Notes under the pieces: generated by a model
The model's database searches: none
What the model saw: the letters and a program-made list of their open reading frames with translations, nothing else
Told to the model about the DNA's origin: nothing
Assembly (NCBI RefSeq): GCF_001898325.1
Contig: NZ_MKTR01000002.1
Coordinates: forward strand, 62,001-126,000
Source of the DNA: Microbacterium sp. 67-17
GTDB lineage: Bacteria; Actinomycetota; Actinomycetes; Actinomycetales; Microbacteriaceae
Length of the DNA stretch: 64,000 nucleotides
Direction: 5' to 3'
In this document: in pieces, positions 45,185 to 53,158 of the stretch
How the letters are laid out: each line of letters opens with the position of its first letter
How positions within the stretch are numbered: position 1 is the first letter of the stretch
Made by a program: the position numbers and the translations under genes

Positions 45185-45191
45185 CGATCAC

Positions 45192-46139
45192 GTGACGCGC
45201 AGGCGGTGGGATCCCGAGTCGCTGCCCGACCTTTCCGGACAGTCGTACCTCGTGACGGGTTCGAACGCGGGCCTCGGGTATTTCGCGAGTGAGCAACTGG
45301 CCCGAGCCGGAGCGCATGTGATCATGTCGGGCCGCAACCCCAAGCGCCTGTCCGCCGCTCGAGCAACGCTCGCCGGGCGCGTTCCGGGAGCCGACATCGA
45401 ATCCCTCATCATCGACACGGCCAAGCCGGGCTCGATTCGGTCGGCGGCGGCATCCTTGCGCACCCGCGGCCCACTGGATGGCGTGCTGCTGAACGCGGGC
45501 ATCGTCCATCCGCCGCGGCGCCGCGAGACGACCTCCGATGGCGCCGAGGTCGTGCTTGCCACGAACGCACTCGGGCACTTCGCGCTCGCGGGGGAGTTGC
45601 TCGTGCCGCTCGCGCGCTCGGGTGGACGGATGGTGTGGCTCGGCAGCATGTCGATCTCACTGACCCCTTATGACCCGGTCGATCTGCAGCTGACCGAGGG
45701 CTACTCGGGCTGGCGTGCGTACGTGCAGTCGAAGGTCGTGACGACGGCCCTCGGGCTGGAAGCAGATCGTCGCCTGCGCGAGCACGGTGTTCCGGTCGAC
45801 AGTGTGGTCGTTCACCCGGGGTACTCGACGAGCGGACGGACCATCGGGCTGCACGGCGTGAACCAACCGAGCAAGATCACGCGGTTCGTCGACAATCTGC
45901 AGACACCTTTCACCCAGTCCAAAGAGCGCGGGGCGTGGCCGCTCGTGCGGGCACTGGCCGACCCCTCGATCGGGGGTGGGCAGTTCTGGGGGCCGCGCTA
46001 TCTCGTCAAGGGCGATCCCCGGCGAGCGCGCCTGCCGAAGATCGTGCGCGACCCCGAACGCCTGGCACGCATCTGGGATGCGTGTGAAGCAGCAACCCGC
46101 ACCCGCTGGCCTTTCGCGGCGGCATCCGTCGCTCGCTGA
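45192..46139 (+). CDS. Short-chain dehydrogenase/reductase
   Basis: The 315-residue NAD(P)-dependent oxidoreductase has the cofactor motif TGSNAGLG (~22-29), NAG at ~100, a Ser in WLGSMS and the catalytic YVQSK. The length and [21 protein letters not shown] layout are like retinol-dehydrogenase/protochlorophyllide-type SDRs common in actinobacteria. Substrate unknown. The start is a leaderless GTG; it converges on mntR across a palindromic repeat. Confidence 0.9.
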   Translation: MTRRRWDPESLPDLSGQSYLVTGSNAGLGYFASEQLARAGAHVIMSGRNPKRLSAARATLAGRVPGADIESLIIDTAKPGSIRSAAASLRTRGPLDGVLLNAGIVHPPRRRETTSDGAEVVLATNALGHFALAGELLVPLARSGGRMVWLGSMSISLTPYDPVDLQLTEGYSGWRAYVQSKVVTTALGLEADRRLREHGVPVDSVVVHPGYSTSGRTIGLHGVNQPSKITRFVDNLQTPFTQSKERGAWPLVRALADPSIGGGQFWGPRYLVKGDPRRARLPKIVRDPERLARIWDACEAATRTRWPFAAASVAR

Positions 46140-46151
46140 GCCAGGCCTCGG

Positions 46152-46212
46152 GTTCGGTCGCGTCGTTGTATGGGTCGGGCGGGATGTGACCCGCGTCAAG
46201 GCGCGACTGAAC
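46152..46212 (+). repeat. Intergenic inverted repeat GTTCAGTCGCG family, copy 2
   Basis: GTTCGGTCGCG (46152-46162) and CGCGACTGAAC (46202-46212) pair at 10 of 11 positions. The left arm shares 15 identical bases with 43574-43588. It sits between convergent SDR and mntR genes. Confidence 0.7.
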
Positions 46213-46234
46213 GGTCGTCGCGGTGCGGACCGGT

Positions 46235-46870
46235 TCAGGCGCTGAGCCAGATGGCTGCGGGTGCCGCAGCGGGCAGTGTCACCGCGCGGTCCCCGACATC
46301 GAGCAGCTCGCGGCCGCGGACGCACACGACGCTTCCCACATCGACGGATGCCTCATCCAATGCCTCGAGCAGGCCCGGAACGCGGTCCGAGACCCGAAGT
46401 ACCCGCCCACAGTGTCCGAGCGGCGCATCGGCGAGAAGAACGAACGGCTCACGAATCACCGTGCCGTCGGCATCCGGAATCGCATCGCCGTGGGGATCGA
46501 ACCGGGGTCTCCCGAGGCGCGCGTCGATGCCGTCGAGGAGGCGATCGCTGATGGCGTGTTCGAGAATCTCGGCCTCTTCGTGCACGTCAGCCCACGTGTA
46601 CCCGAACTCGCGCACCAGCCAGGTCTCGATGAGGCGGTGGCGACGGATGATGGCTGCCGCGCGGTGCTCGCCCGCTGCCGTCAGCGAGATCGGTCCGTAC
46701 GGGCGGTGGGTCACGAGTCCTTGCGCGGCGAGCTTGCGAACCATCTCGGTCACGCTCGAAGGCGCGAGTCCGAGCTCGGACGCGAGCTGCGACGGCGTGA
46801 TCCGCTCGGTCTGCCACTCCGTGTGGTGGTAGATCGTCTTCAGATAGTCGTCGATGGCCGCGGAGGACAT
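46235..46870 (-). CDS. mntR: DtxR/MntR-family metal-dependent regulator
   Basis: The 211-residue repressor has an N-terminal winged helix (DDYLKTIYHH; TPSQLASELGLAPSSVTEMV), a metal-binding dimerisation domain (residues ~70-130) with HRLIETWLV and HEEAEILEHAISD ligand residues, and a C-terminal FeoA/SH3-like domain (~150-205). It follows the Nramp gene by 34 nt and has its own leaderless TAGGGT element. MntR (Mn2+) is preferred over DtxR (Fe2+) because of the mntH neighbour. Confidence 0.88.
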   Translation of the reverse strand: MSSAAIDDYLKTIYHHTEWQTERITPSQLASELGLAPSSVTEMVRKLAAQGLVTHRPYGPISLTAAGEHRAAAIIRRHRLIETWLVREFGYTWADVHEEAEILEHAISDRLLDGIDARLGRPRFDPHGDAIPDADGTVIREPFVLLADAPLGHCGRVLRVSDRVPGLLEALDEASVDVGSVVCVRGRELLDVGDRAVTLPAAAPAAIWLSA

Positions 46871-46876
46871 GTCGAA

Positions 46877-46882
46877 ACCCTA
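46877..46882 (-). promoter_or_regulatory. -10 element before mntR
   Basis: TAGGGT on the minus strand, 6 nt before the ATG at 46870, inside the mntH-mntR spacer. Confidence 0.45.
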
Positions 46883-46904
46883 CCCGTCAGTTTCGGGCGC
46901 TCGA

Positions 46905-48215
46905 TTACGTGCCGGTGAAGACCAGCCACAGCAGCACCAGGTTGAGGGTGATCAACAGTGCCGCCGACACCACCCCCAGGACTGTCGTGGTGAGTCGGTT
47001 GCGGAACGGGCCGAGGACGCTGCGCCGCGCGGTGATCCATACGAGGGGAACCAGGGCGAACGGGATGCCGAACGAGAGTACGACCTGGCTGAGCACGAGC
47101 GCGAAGGTCGGGTCGACGCCGAATCCGAGGATCAGGAGGGCGGGTACGAGCGTGACCAGGCGCCGGATGACGAGCGGGACCCGGATGTGGAGCAGGCCGC
47201 TCATGATCTCGGCGCCTGCATAGGCCCCGACGGCTGTCGAGGCGAGCCCGCTCGCGAGCAGGCCGACGGCGAAGAGCGTCGCGATGATCGGCCCGAGCCC
47301 GTCGCGCAGGGCAGCGTAGGCGCCTTCGAGTGAGTCGGTGCCGGGGACGCCCGCGAGGTTCGCCGCGGCCAGCAGCAGGATGCAGAGGTTGACGGTGCCA
47401 GCGATGACCATCGCAATCGTGACGTCCCAGCGGGTGGCGGTCAGCAGCCGCCGCGTCGACACGCCACGCCCCGACTCGAGGCCGGCCGCCGCTGAGCCGA
47501 ACGTGAACTGCTGGGCAGTCGCGACCGGCGCGAACCGATCGCGGCTGAGGGCCGAGTGTGCGTAGATTGCGTGCGGCATGACGGTGGCCCCGAGGATGGA
47601 TGCCGCCAGCAGCACCGAGTCGGCGCCTCCGAACCGGGGGACGAGGCCGGCGACGATTCCGGCGGGGTCGGGCGGTGCGACGAAGACTCCGGCGGTGAAT
47701 CCGACCGCGATGAGCACCACGAGCCCGATCACGATCACCTCGAAAGGTCGGGCGCCGCGGCGTGACTGCACGATCAGCAGGCCCAGCGAAACGACGCCCG
47801 TGATCACCCCACCCCACAACAGGGGGATGCCGAACAGCAGGTTCAGGGCAACGGCGCCGCCGATCACCTCGGCAACGTCTGTCGCCATGGCTACAAGCTC
47901 TGCCTGCAGCCAGTACAGGCGCCGACCCCAGACGCTCCGGATTCGCCCCCCGAGTGCCTGGGGCAGGCTCTCGCCGGTGACCACACCGAGCTTTGCCGAG
48001 AGGTACTGGATGAGCCAGGCCATCACGTTCGCGACCACGACCACCCACACCAGCAGGTACCCGTAGCGAGCGCCGGCCGTCATGTTGCTGGCCACGTTGC
48101 CGGGGTCGAGGTAGGCGACGCCGGCGACCATCGCCGGGCCGAGGAGCCACACCAGCCGGGGTGCTCTCACCGGTGCTGAGGCGGGGGGAGTGGGAGTCGG
48201 TGGGGACTTCGGCAT
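46905..48215 (-). CDS. mntH: Nramp-family Mn2+/H+ symporter
   Basis: The 436-residue transporter has about eleven helices. The metal-binding motif DPGN is at residues 37-40 (VAYLDPGNVASN) and the second metal motif is MPHAIYAHSAL, both characteristic of Nramp. It imports Mn2+ (also Fe2+) with protons. The ATG at 48215 has TAGGGT 7 nt upstream, and a palindromic operator sits just behind that. It heads the mntH-mntR operon; a longer upstream frame would run over the operator. Confidence 0.93.
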   Translation of the reverse strand: MPKSPPTPTPPASAPVRAPRLVWLLGPAMVAGVAYLDPGNVASNMTAGARYGYLLVWVVVVANVMAWLIQYLSAKLGVVTGESLPQALGGRIRSVWGRRLYWLQAELVAMATDVAEVIGGAVALNLLFGIPLLWGGVITGVVSLGLLIVQSRRGARPFEVIVIGLVVLIAVGFTAGVFVAPPDPAGIVAGLVPRFGGADSVLLAASILGATVMPHAIYAHSALSRDRFAPVATAQQFTFGSAAAGLESGRGVSTRRLLTATRWDVTIAMVIAGTVNLCILLLAAANLAGVPGTDSLEGAYAALRDGLGPIIATLFAVGLLASGLASTAVGAYAGAEIMSGLLHIRVPLVIRRLVTLVPALLILGFGVDPTFALVLSQVVLSFGIPFALVPLVWITARRSVLGPFRNRLTTTVLGVVSAALLITLNLVLLWLVFTGT

Positions 48216-48222
48216 GCCGAAA

Positions 48223-48228
48223 ACCCTA
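48223..48228 (-). promoter_or_regulatory. -10 element before mntH
   Basis: TAGGGT on the minus strand, 7 nt before the ATG at 48215. Confidence 0.5.
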
Positions 48229-48234
48229 CCGATA

Positions 48235-48250
48235 TTTCGGTGAACCGAAA
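48235..48250 (-). promoter_or_regulatory. Palindromic operator before mntH, candidate MntR site
   Basis: TTTCGGT-GA-ACCGAAA has perfect 7-bp arms. It ends 6 nt upstream of the -10 hexamer on the minus strand, between the expected -35 and -10, where a bound repressor would block RNA polymerase. Size and symmetry suit a DtxR-family dimer. Confidence 0.7.
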
Positions 48251-48317
48251 AGATGATGGCGAGCCGAAGACGGGCGCAGCCATCCGCCTCCTGCCCCGGA
48301 GTCACACTGCCGTCGGA

Positions 48318-48323
48318 TAGATT
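48318..48323 (+). promoter_or_regulatory. -10 element before SPOUT methyltransferase gene
   Basis: TAGATT, 7 nt before the GTG at 48331. Confidence 0.5.
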
Positions 48324-48330
48324 GCTCGAC

Positions 48331-48969
48331 GTGCACGTCGAGTCCGAGCCCGGGAGCGAGCCGGAACTCTCCCACGGGGTCGGCCCCTGGCCGGGCGGCA
48401 AGGCGGAGTGGCCAGACGATCCGCACCTGGACCCCGAACTCCTCGCCGGCGGCGACCGGCGAAACGTCGTGGACCGGTATCGCTTTTGGCGGATGGACGC
48501 CATTGTTGCCGATCTCGATGAGCGGCGGCATCCGTTTCACGTCGCCATCGAGAACTGGCAGCACGACCTCAACATCGGCTCCATCGTCCGCAGCGCGAAC
48601 GCCTTCCTCGCGGCCGAGGTGCACATCATCGGGCGCCGCCGCTGGAACAAGCGCGGCGCGATGGTCACCGACCGCTACCAGCACGTGCGCCACCACGAGG
48701 ATGTCGCGGCCTTCGCCGCGTGGGCGGATGCCGCGAGCTTGCCGATCATCGCGATCGACAACGTCGAGGGGTCCCGGCCTCTGCCCGACGCTGACCTGCC
48801 GCAGGCCTGCGTCCTGCTGTTCGGTCAGGAAGGGCCGGGACTCTCGCCCGAGGCGCTGGCCGCGGCATCCGGCACCGTCGAAATCGCCCAGTACGGCTCG
48901 ACCCGCTCGATCAACGCCGCCGCGGCTGCCGCTGTTGTGATGTACGAGTGGTGCCGCCGCTGGGCGTGA
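48331..48969 (+). CDS. TrmH/SpoU-family RNA 2'-O-methyltransferase
   Basis: The 212-residue SPOUT enzyme has the knot-forming motifs NIGSIVRSANAFLAAEVHIIG, seen in part, FGQEGPGLSPEAL, and the C-terminal YGSTRSINAAAAAAVVMYEW, which bind SAM at the dimer interface. It should methylate a ribose in tRNA or rRNA; the target is unknown. The N-terminal ~60 residues form an actinobacterial extension. The leaderless GTG at 48331 fixes the start; an earlier ATG in frame would lie upstream of the -10 element. Confidence 0.88.
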   Translation: MHVESEPGSEPELSHGVGPWPGGKAEWPDDPHLDPELLAGGDRRNVVDRYRFWRMDAIVADLDERRHPFHVAIENWQHDLNIGSIVRSANAFLAAEVHIIGRRRWNKRGAMVTDRYQHVRHHEDVAAFAAWADAASLPIIAIDNVEGSRPLPDADLPQACVLLFGQEGPGLSPEALAAASGTVEIAQYGSTRSINAAAAAAVVMYEWCRRWA

Positions 48970-49002
48970 GCGACGGCACAGGCGATCGGCGCTGAGGCGG
49001 CG

Positions 49003-49008
49003 TAGACT
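49003..49008 (+). promoter_or_regulatory. -10 element before leader ORF
   Basis: TAGACT, 7 nt before the GTG at 49016. This is the only clear promoter for the FBP gene, placing its start 235 nt downstream. Confidence 0.5.
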
Positions 49009-49015
49009 GCCGCGC

Positions 49016-49090
49016 GTGAACGGACAGATGACGCCTGCGGGCGGATGGAGGTTGTCGACGCGCTCTGCGTCGGCGGACACGACGGCCTGA
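49016..49090 (+). CDS. Short leaderless leader peptide (24 residues)
   Basis: GTG AAC GGA CAG ATG opens a 24-codon frame ending at TGA 49088-49090. It begins exactly where a leaderless transcript from the TAGACT promoter would start. The peptide is polar (VNGQMTPAGGWRLSTRSASA and four more residues) and has no domain. It is followed by ~160 nt of possible hairpins, including CGGGC-N5-GCCCG, before the FBP gene. A regulatory upstream ORF is inferred, not shown. Confidence 0.4.
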   Translation: MNGQMTPAGGWRLSTRSASADTTA

Positions 49091-49250
49091 GGCCGCGCTC
49101 TCTTTCCCGACGGGCTCCTCGCCCGCTCCGGCTGCACTGCAGTCGCAATTCCCGTTCATTCGACGTGCTGAGCGATCTTCGCTGACGCTGGCTTCTGCCG
49201 GTCGTGGCTCGCCGCATTCGCTTCGCCGTCGCATCCTGAAAGGACCGCTT

Positions 49251-49742
49251 ATGCGTCCCCTCACCGACACCCAGATCCGGGCATCGTTTGTCAACGCCTC
49301 GCGCAGCGAGCGCAAGGCCCTGACTCTGCCCACAGACCTCGACGCTCCCGACTGGGAGGCCCTGGATTACCTCGGCATCCGAGATCCGAAGCTCCCGAAG
49401 CTCGCATCAGTCGTGATCGATCTCGACGATGAGCCCGTCGGCATCCTGCTGCGCCAGACTGACGCGCGCCCGCTGAGCCGCCCACAGTGCTCGTGGTGCA
49501 ATGACATCCAGCTCCCCAACGACGTCGTGATGTTCGCCGCCAAGCGCGCGGGCGACGCCGGCCGGCGCGGCGACACTGTCGGCATCCTTGTGTGCGAGAA
49601 CTTCGAGTGCTCGGCCAATGTGCGAAAGCTCCCGCCGTCGGCGTATCTCGGTTTCGACCGCGAGGCGGCGCGCGATCGACGCATCGAGGCGCTGCGCACG
49701 AATGTCACCGAGTTCGCCCGCAGCGTGCGCGACGGGGTGTAG
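49251..49742 (+). CDS. FBP-domain (FusB-type zinc finger) protein
   Basis: The 163-residue protein has a helical N-terminal half and a C-terminal treble-clef zinc finger with Cys80-x2-Cys83 (CSWC) and Cys115-x4-Cys120 (CENFEC). This matches the FBP_C domain of fibronectin-binding/FusB-like proteins. FusB binds EF-G and frees it from fusidic acid-stalled ribosomes; actinobacterial relatives are not characterised. GAAAGGACC precedes the ATG. It ends one base before the convergent flavoprotein gene. Confidence 0.85.
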   Translation: MRPLTDTQIRASFVNASRSERKALTLPTDLDAPDWEALDYLGIRDPKLPKLASVVIDLDDEPVGILLRQTDARPLSRPQCSWCNDIQLPNDVVMFAAKRAGDAGRRGDTVGILVCENFECSANVRKLPPSAYLGFDREAARDRRIEALRTNVTEFARSVRDGV

Positions 49743-50477
49743 TCAGTCTCCGGGCTGCATGATCTCGCGCAGCCGAGCCTCACGCTCGGCCGCGAGATCG
49801 TGCAGCCGCTGGGTGAAGGCGGCGACGGATGCGGCATCCGTGGCACCTGCTGCCTGCGTAACCGGTGACCCGACCGGCGTGCCGGCAAGGACCGCGAGCG
49901 GAACGACTCCCGCCCAAACGGTGTGGTCTTCGCCATCGTCTGGGGTGTCGCCCACGCCATCGAAGCGGACCTTGACGCTTGCCTGATCGAGCGGAACCTG
50001 CAGAACGTGCGTCGCACGGACCTCTTTGCGCGTCATCTCTCGCACCTCGGCGCGCCGGCCCGGCATGAGGTGGTCCGAGACCTGCCAGAGCGCGCGCTCC
50101 CGAAGCTCGTCGGGCACGATCCTGGCGCGTCCGAACACGACGGCGCTCCGGTAGTTGGCGGAGCTCTCGAACGTGGATGCCGCAAAGACCAGCCCGTCCA
50201 CGTGCGTGACGGTGACCGAGACCGGAACGCCATCGCCCGCGGCATCCAGGAACAACCCACCGCCGGTCGAACCGTGCAGCAGCAGCACAGGCCCCTCCCC
50301 GAGGTCGCCGACCCCGTAGAGGTAAGGCAACACGATCGGTGCGCCGCCCCGAACGAAGCCCACGTGGGCGACGATCCCTTCCGCGAGGATGCCGAGCAGT
50401 ACCTCGGTATCGGTGTTCTGCCGCTGCGGCTTGCGTCGCACCTGCAGCGAGGGGGACGCGGGCGTTTCGGACGTCAT
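49743..50477 (-). CDS. Pyridoxamine 5'-phosphate oxidase-family flavoprotein
   Basis: The 244-residue protein of the FMN-binding split-barrel fold has ILAEGIVAHVGFVRGGAPIVLPYLY, VLLLHGSTGGG and SYRSAV-like (NYRSAVVFGRARIV) segments typical of the Nim/PNPOx-like group. The true pyridoxal-synthesis enzyme is unlikely; such proteins reduce or bind diverse small molecules. Its ATG overlaps the MATE stop by 4 nt, though a TACCCT element 6 nt before the ATG could also drive it alone. Confidence 0.87.
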   Translation of the reverse strand: MTSETPASPSLQVRRKPQRQNTDTEVLLGILAEGIVAHVGFVRGGAPIVLPYLYGVGDLGEGPVLLLHGSTGGGLFLDAAGDGVPVSVTVTHVDGLVFAASTFESSANYRSAVVFGRARIVPDELRERALWQVSDHLMPGRRAEVREMTRKEVRATHVLQVPLDQASVKVRFDGVGDTPDDGEDHTVWAGVVPLAVLAGTPVGSPVTQAAGATDAASVAAFTQRLHDLAAEREARLREIMQPGD

Positions 50478-51820
50478 ACGTTGAGGGTAGAGCCGAGCCA
50501 GGTCTGGCCCCGCAATCGCCAGCCGAGCGTCGCGGCGCGCGCGAGCATGTAGACGCCGAAGAACGCGACGGCAAGCCACGCGAGCCCGGCCGCACCGCCG
50601 GGGTGGAAGATCGCAACCAGAGCCAGGGCGGGAAGGAACGGCACGAGATTGAGGGCGCCCGCGATCGCGAGATAGCGCGCGTCGCCGGCGCCGATGAGCA
50701 CGCCGTCCCAGACGAAGACGATGCCGCACAACGGCTGGGCGACGGCGAGTACGAGCAGGGCAGGTTGCACGATGGCGGCAAGTTCCGGGTCGCCGGTGAA
50801 GAGGAGCCCGATGACCCCGGAGGCTGCCGCGACTCCCGCCCCGACCAGGATGCCGAACCACAGGCCCCACGCGCTGGTGCGCTGCAGCACCTTGCGTACG
50901 CGAGCGTGGTCCTTTTCGCCGAGTGACTTGCCGATGAGCGCTTGAGCCGCGATCGCGAGGGCGTCGAGAGCGAACGCGGCAGCCGAGAAGATCGTGTACG
51001 CGACCTGCCAGCCTGCGAGTTCATCGGTGCCGAGCCCGGTGGCTACGGCGACCGTCGTCAGCAGCGCGATCCGCAGCGACACCGTCCGCAGGAACAGCCA
51101 GCCGCCCGTGCGGGCAGATCCGCGGACCCCGCGGGCCGATGGGCGGACCTGGGCCGAATGCCGCTGAGCAAGCCGCCCGATGACACCGACGTAGGCGATG
51201 ACCATGCCCCACTGGGCGAGCACGGTACCGACCGCTGAGCCCGCGATTCCCCACCCGAGGCCGTAGATGAACAGTGCGTTCAGCGCGGCGTTGGCGCCGA
51301 AGCCCGCGGCGGCGATCCACAGCGGTGTGACGGTGTCTTGCATCCCGCGCAGCAGCCCCGTCGCGGCGAACACGATCAGCATCGCGGGAAGGCCCCACAT
51401 CGAGATGTGGAGGTAAGTCATGGCGTCGGCGGCTACCGCCTCGCTGGCGCCGAAGAGCGAGACGAGCGGTGGTGTCGCGAGGGATCCGGCGAGGGCCAGG
51501 ATCGCGCCGAGTCCCAGGGCAAGCCAGAGGCCGTCGATGCCGACCGAGACCGCGGACTTCGCGTCGCCGGCGCCGAAGCGTCGGGCAACCGCCGGGGTCG
51601 TCGAGTACGCGAGGAACACCATGAGCCCGACGATCGTCTGCAGGATCGCCGAGGCGATCCCGAGGGCGGCCAGCGGCACAGTGCCCAGGTGTCCGACCAG
51701 AGCCGAATCGACGATGAGGAACAGCGGCTCGGCGATGAGAGCACCGAGCGCCGGCACCGCGAGCCGCAGGATGTCGCGGTTCAGCGTCGATGGAGCGCCG
51801 CCGGCGGGTCGAGAAGGCAC
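50474..51820 (-). CDS. MATE-family efflux transporter (DinF-like)
   Basis: The 448-residue transporter has twelve helices in two similar halves. The conserved start RDILRLAVPALGALIAEPLF and the LVGHLGTVPLAALGIA region mark the DinF branch of multidrug/Na+- or H+-coupled exporters. The GTG start has TAGGCT 6 nt upstream. It is coupled to the downstream flavoprotein by a 4-nt overlap, hinting that both deal with the same compound class. Confidence 0.9.
   Translation of the reverse strand: MPSRPAGGAPSTLNRDILRLAVPALGALIAEPLFLIVDSALVGHLGTVPLAALGIASAILQTIVGLMVFLAYSTTPAVARRFGAGDAKSAVSVGIDGLWLALGLGAILALAGSLATPPLVSLFGASEAVAADAMTYLHISMWGLPAMLIVFAATGLLRGMQDTVTPLWIAAAGFGANAALNALFIYGLGWGIAGSAVGTVLAQWGMVIAYVGVIGRLAQRHSAQVRPSARGVRGSARTGGWLFLRTVSLRIALLTTVAVATGLGTDELAGWQVAYTIFSAAAFALDALAIAAQALIGKSLGEKDHARVRKVLQRTSAWGLWFGILVGAGVAAASGVIGLLFTGDPELAAIVQPALLVLAVAQPLCGIVFVWDGVLIGAGDARYLAIAGALNLVPFLPALALVAIFHPGGAAGLAWLAVAFFGVYMLARAATLGWRLRGQTWLGSTLNV
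50484..50489 (-). promoter_or_regulatory. -10 element before flavoprotein gene
   Basis: TACCCT on the minus strand, 6 nt before the ATG at 50477; inside the 3' end of the MATE gene. Confidence 0.35.
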
Positions 51821-51826
51821 GAGCCG

Positions 51827-51832
51827 AGCCTA
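51827..51832 (-). promoter_or_regulatory. -10 element before MATE gene
   Basis: TAGGCT on the minus strand, 6 nt before the GTG at 51820. Confidence 0.5.
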
Positions 51833-52013
51833 GGGTTTGCCGTGGCAGGCCGGATGATGCGCGCCGGGCGGGTCTGCCGGGCATCCGGTAGTTCATATGC
51901 CGCGACACGCCGTGCGCGGCATCCGTCGTTCACAGTTTGCGGCAAACGAACCGTGCTGATGCCACGATGGGTAGTGCGAAAGAGGCGCCGCCGGGCGCCC
52001 GGGCAGGGGTGGG

Positions 52014-53135
52014 ATGACGGGGAAGACGTCGTCGACCACATCTCCGGATGCCGGCAGCGGCATCCAGTACGTCGAGGCTGTCGAGCGCGGGCAGGAGCCA
52101 CCGAGCGCCTTCGGCGTGCTCGTGGCGAAGTTCGTCGGCGGTGTGCTCGCGATCGGGTCAGGGATGGTGCTTGGTCGCGAGGGCCCCACGGTCCACATCG
52201 GGGCGGTTCTCGGGGCCGAGGCAGCTCGCCGCAGCCGCAGATCCGCGGCGGATGCCCGCACACTTCACTCCGCCCTCTCTGGTGCGGGGCTGGCGGTCGC
52301 GTTCAATGCTCCGCTCGGCGGATCGCTCTTCGTCATCGAAGAGATCGCCCAGTCGGTGAAGGCCCGCATCGTCCTTCCCACCCTGGCCGGTGTCGCTGTC
52401 GCCGTCGCCACCGCGTGGATCGTCGTCGGCAATGCACCGATCTTCCAGGTGGATCCGGTGCCGTCGCCCGACCTCGCGCAGGTCGGCGTCTTCGCTGTCT
52501 TCGGCCTGCTCACCGGCATCCTCGGCGCGGGATACAACCGCCTCATCCTGGGATTCCTGACGGCCGCGCGGGCTGCTCGCCGCGTGCCGCCTGTCGCTCA
52601 GGCTGCGATCATCGGTGGCACCGTTGGTCTGCTGCTGTTCCTCGATCCGCTGGGCGCCGGAGGGGGTGACCCGATCTCGCAGGGGCTGCTTCGCGGCGAG
52701 TCGCTCATACCCCTCGTGCTTGCGGCAACCCTCGTCATCCGGTTCCTCGCCGGCCCGCTCTCGTACGCGGCCGGAACCCCGGGCGGCCTGTTCGCACCGC
52801 TGCTGGCGATCGGCGCGCTGTGGGGAGCGCTGTGCGGATCTCTGGCCAAACTGATCCTCCCGGAGGTGGCCGATACGACGGTCGTCGTGTTCGTCCTGGT
52901 CGGAATGACCGCGATGTTCGCGGCTACGATCCGGGCGCCGCTGACCGGCATCGCCGTCGTGGTCGAGATGACGGCTGTCGCAACAGTGCTGGCGCCGATG
53001 CTGGCGGCATCCGTCTGCGCGATCCTCGTCGCCGCCCTCCTGCGGACCCGCCCGATCTACGAGGACCTGCGCGAACGGATGCTGCATCCACCCGCCGTTC
53101 GCTCGGTGTTCCCGCCTCGCAGGGACCGCGCATAG
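52014..53135 (+). pseudogene. CLC chloride channel/antiporter, 5'-truncated
   Basis: The 373-residue frame carries the CLC motifs GSGIQ (residues 15-19; canonical GSGIP), GREGPTVHIG (54-63, gating Glu56) and GGLFAP (257-262). In a complete CLC protein about 100 residues with the first membrane helices precede GSGIP; here only 14 residues do. The 193 bp between this ATG and the divergent MATE gene hold no remnant of the missing part in any frame I could see. The frame is otherwise open to a normal C-terminus, so the loss is a clean 5' deletion. It may be a recent pseudogene or, less likely, a shortened functional protein. Confidence 0.7.
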
Positions 53136-53158
53136 GGGAGGTGCTTATTCTGGAGGAC

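Noticed and set aside
45255..45285. T-loop-like sequence GGTTCGAACG as part of a tRNA
   Set aside because: It lies within the SDR cofactor motif and no acceptor or anticodon stem surrounds it. No tRNA was found in the window.
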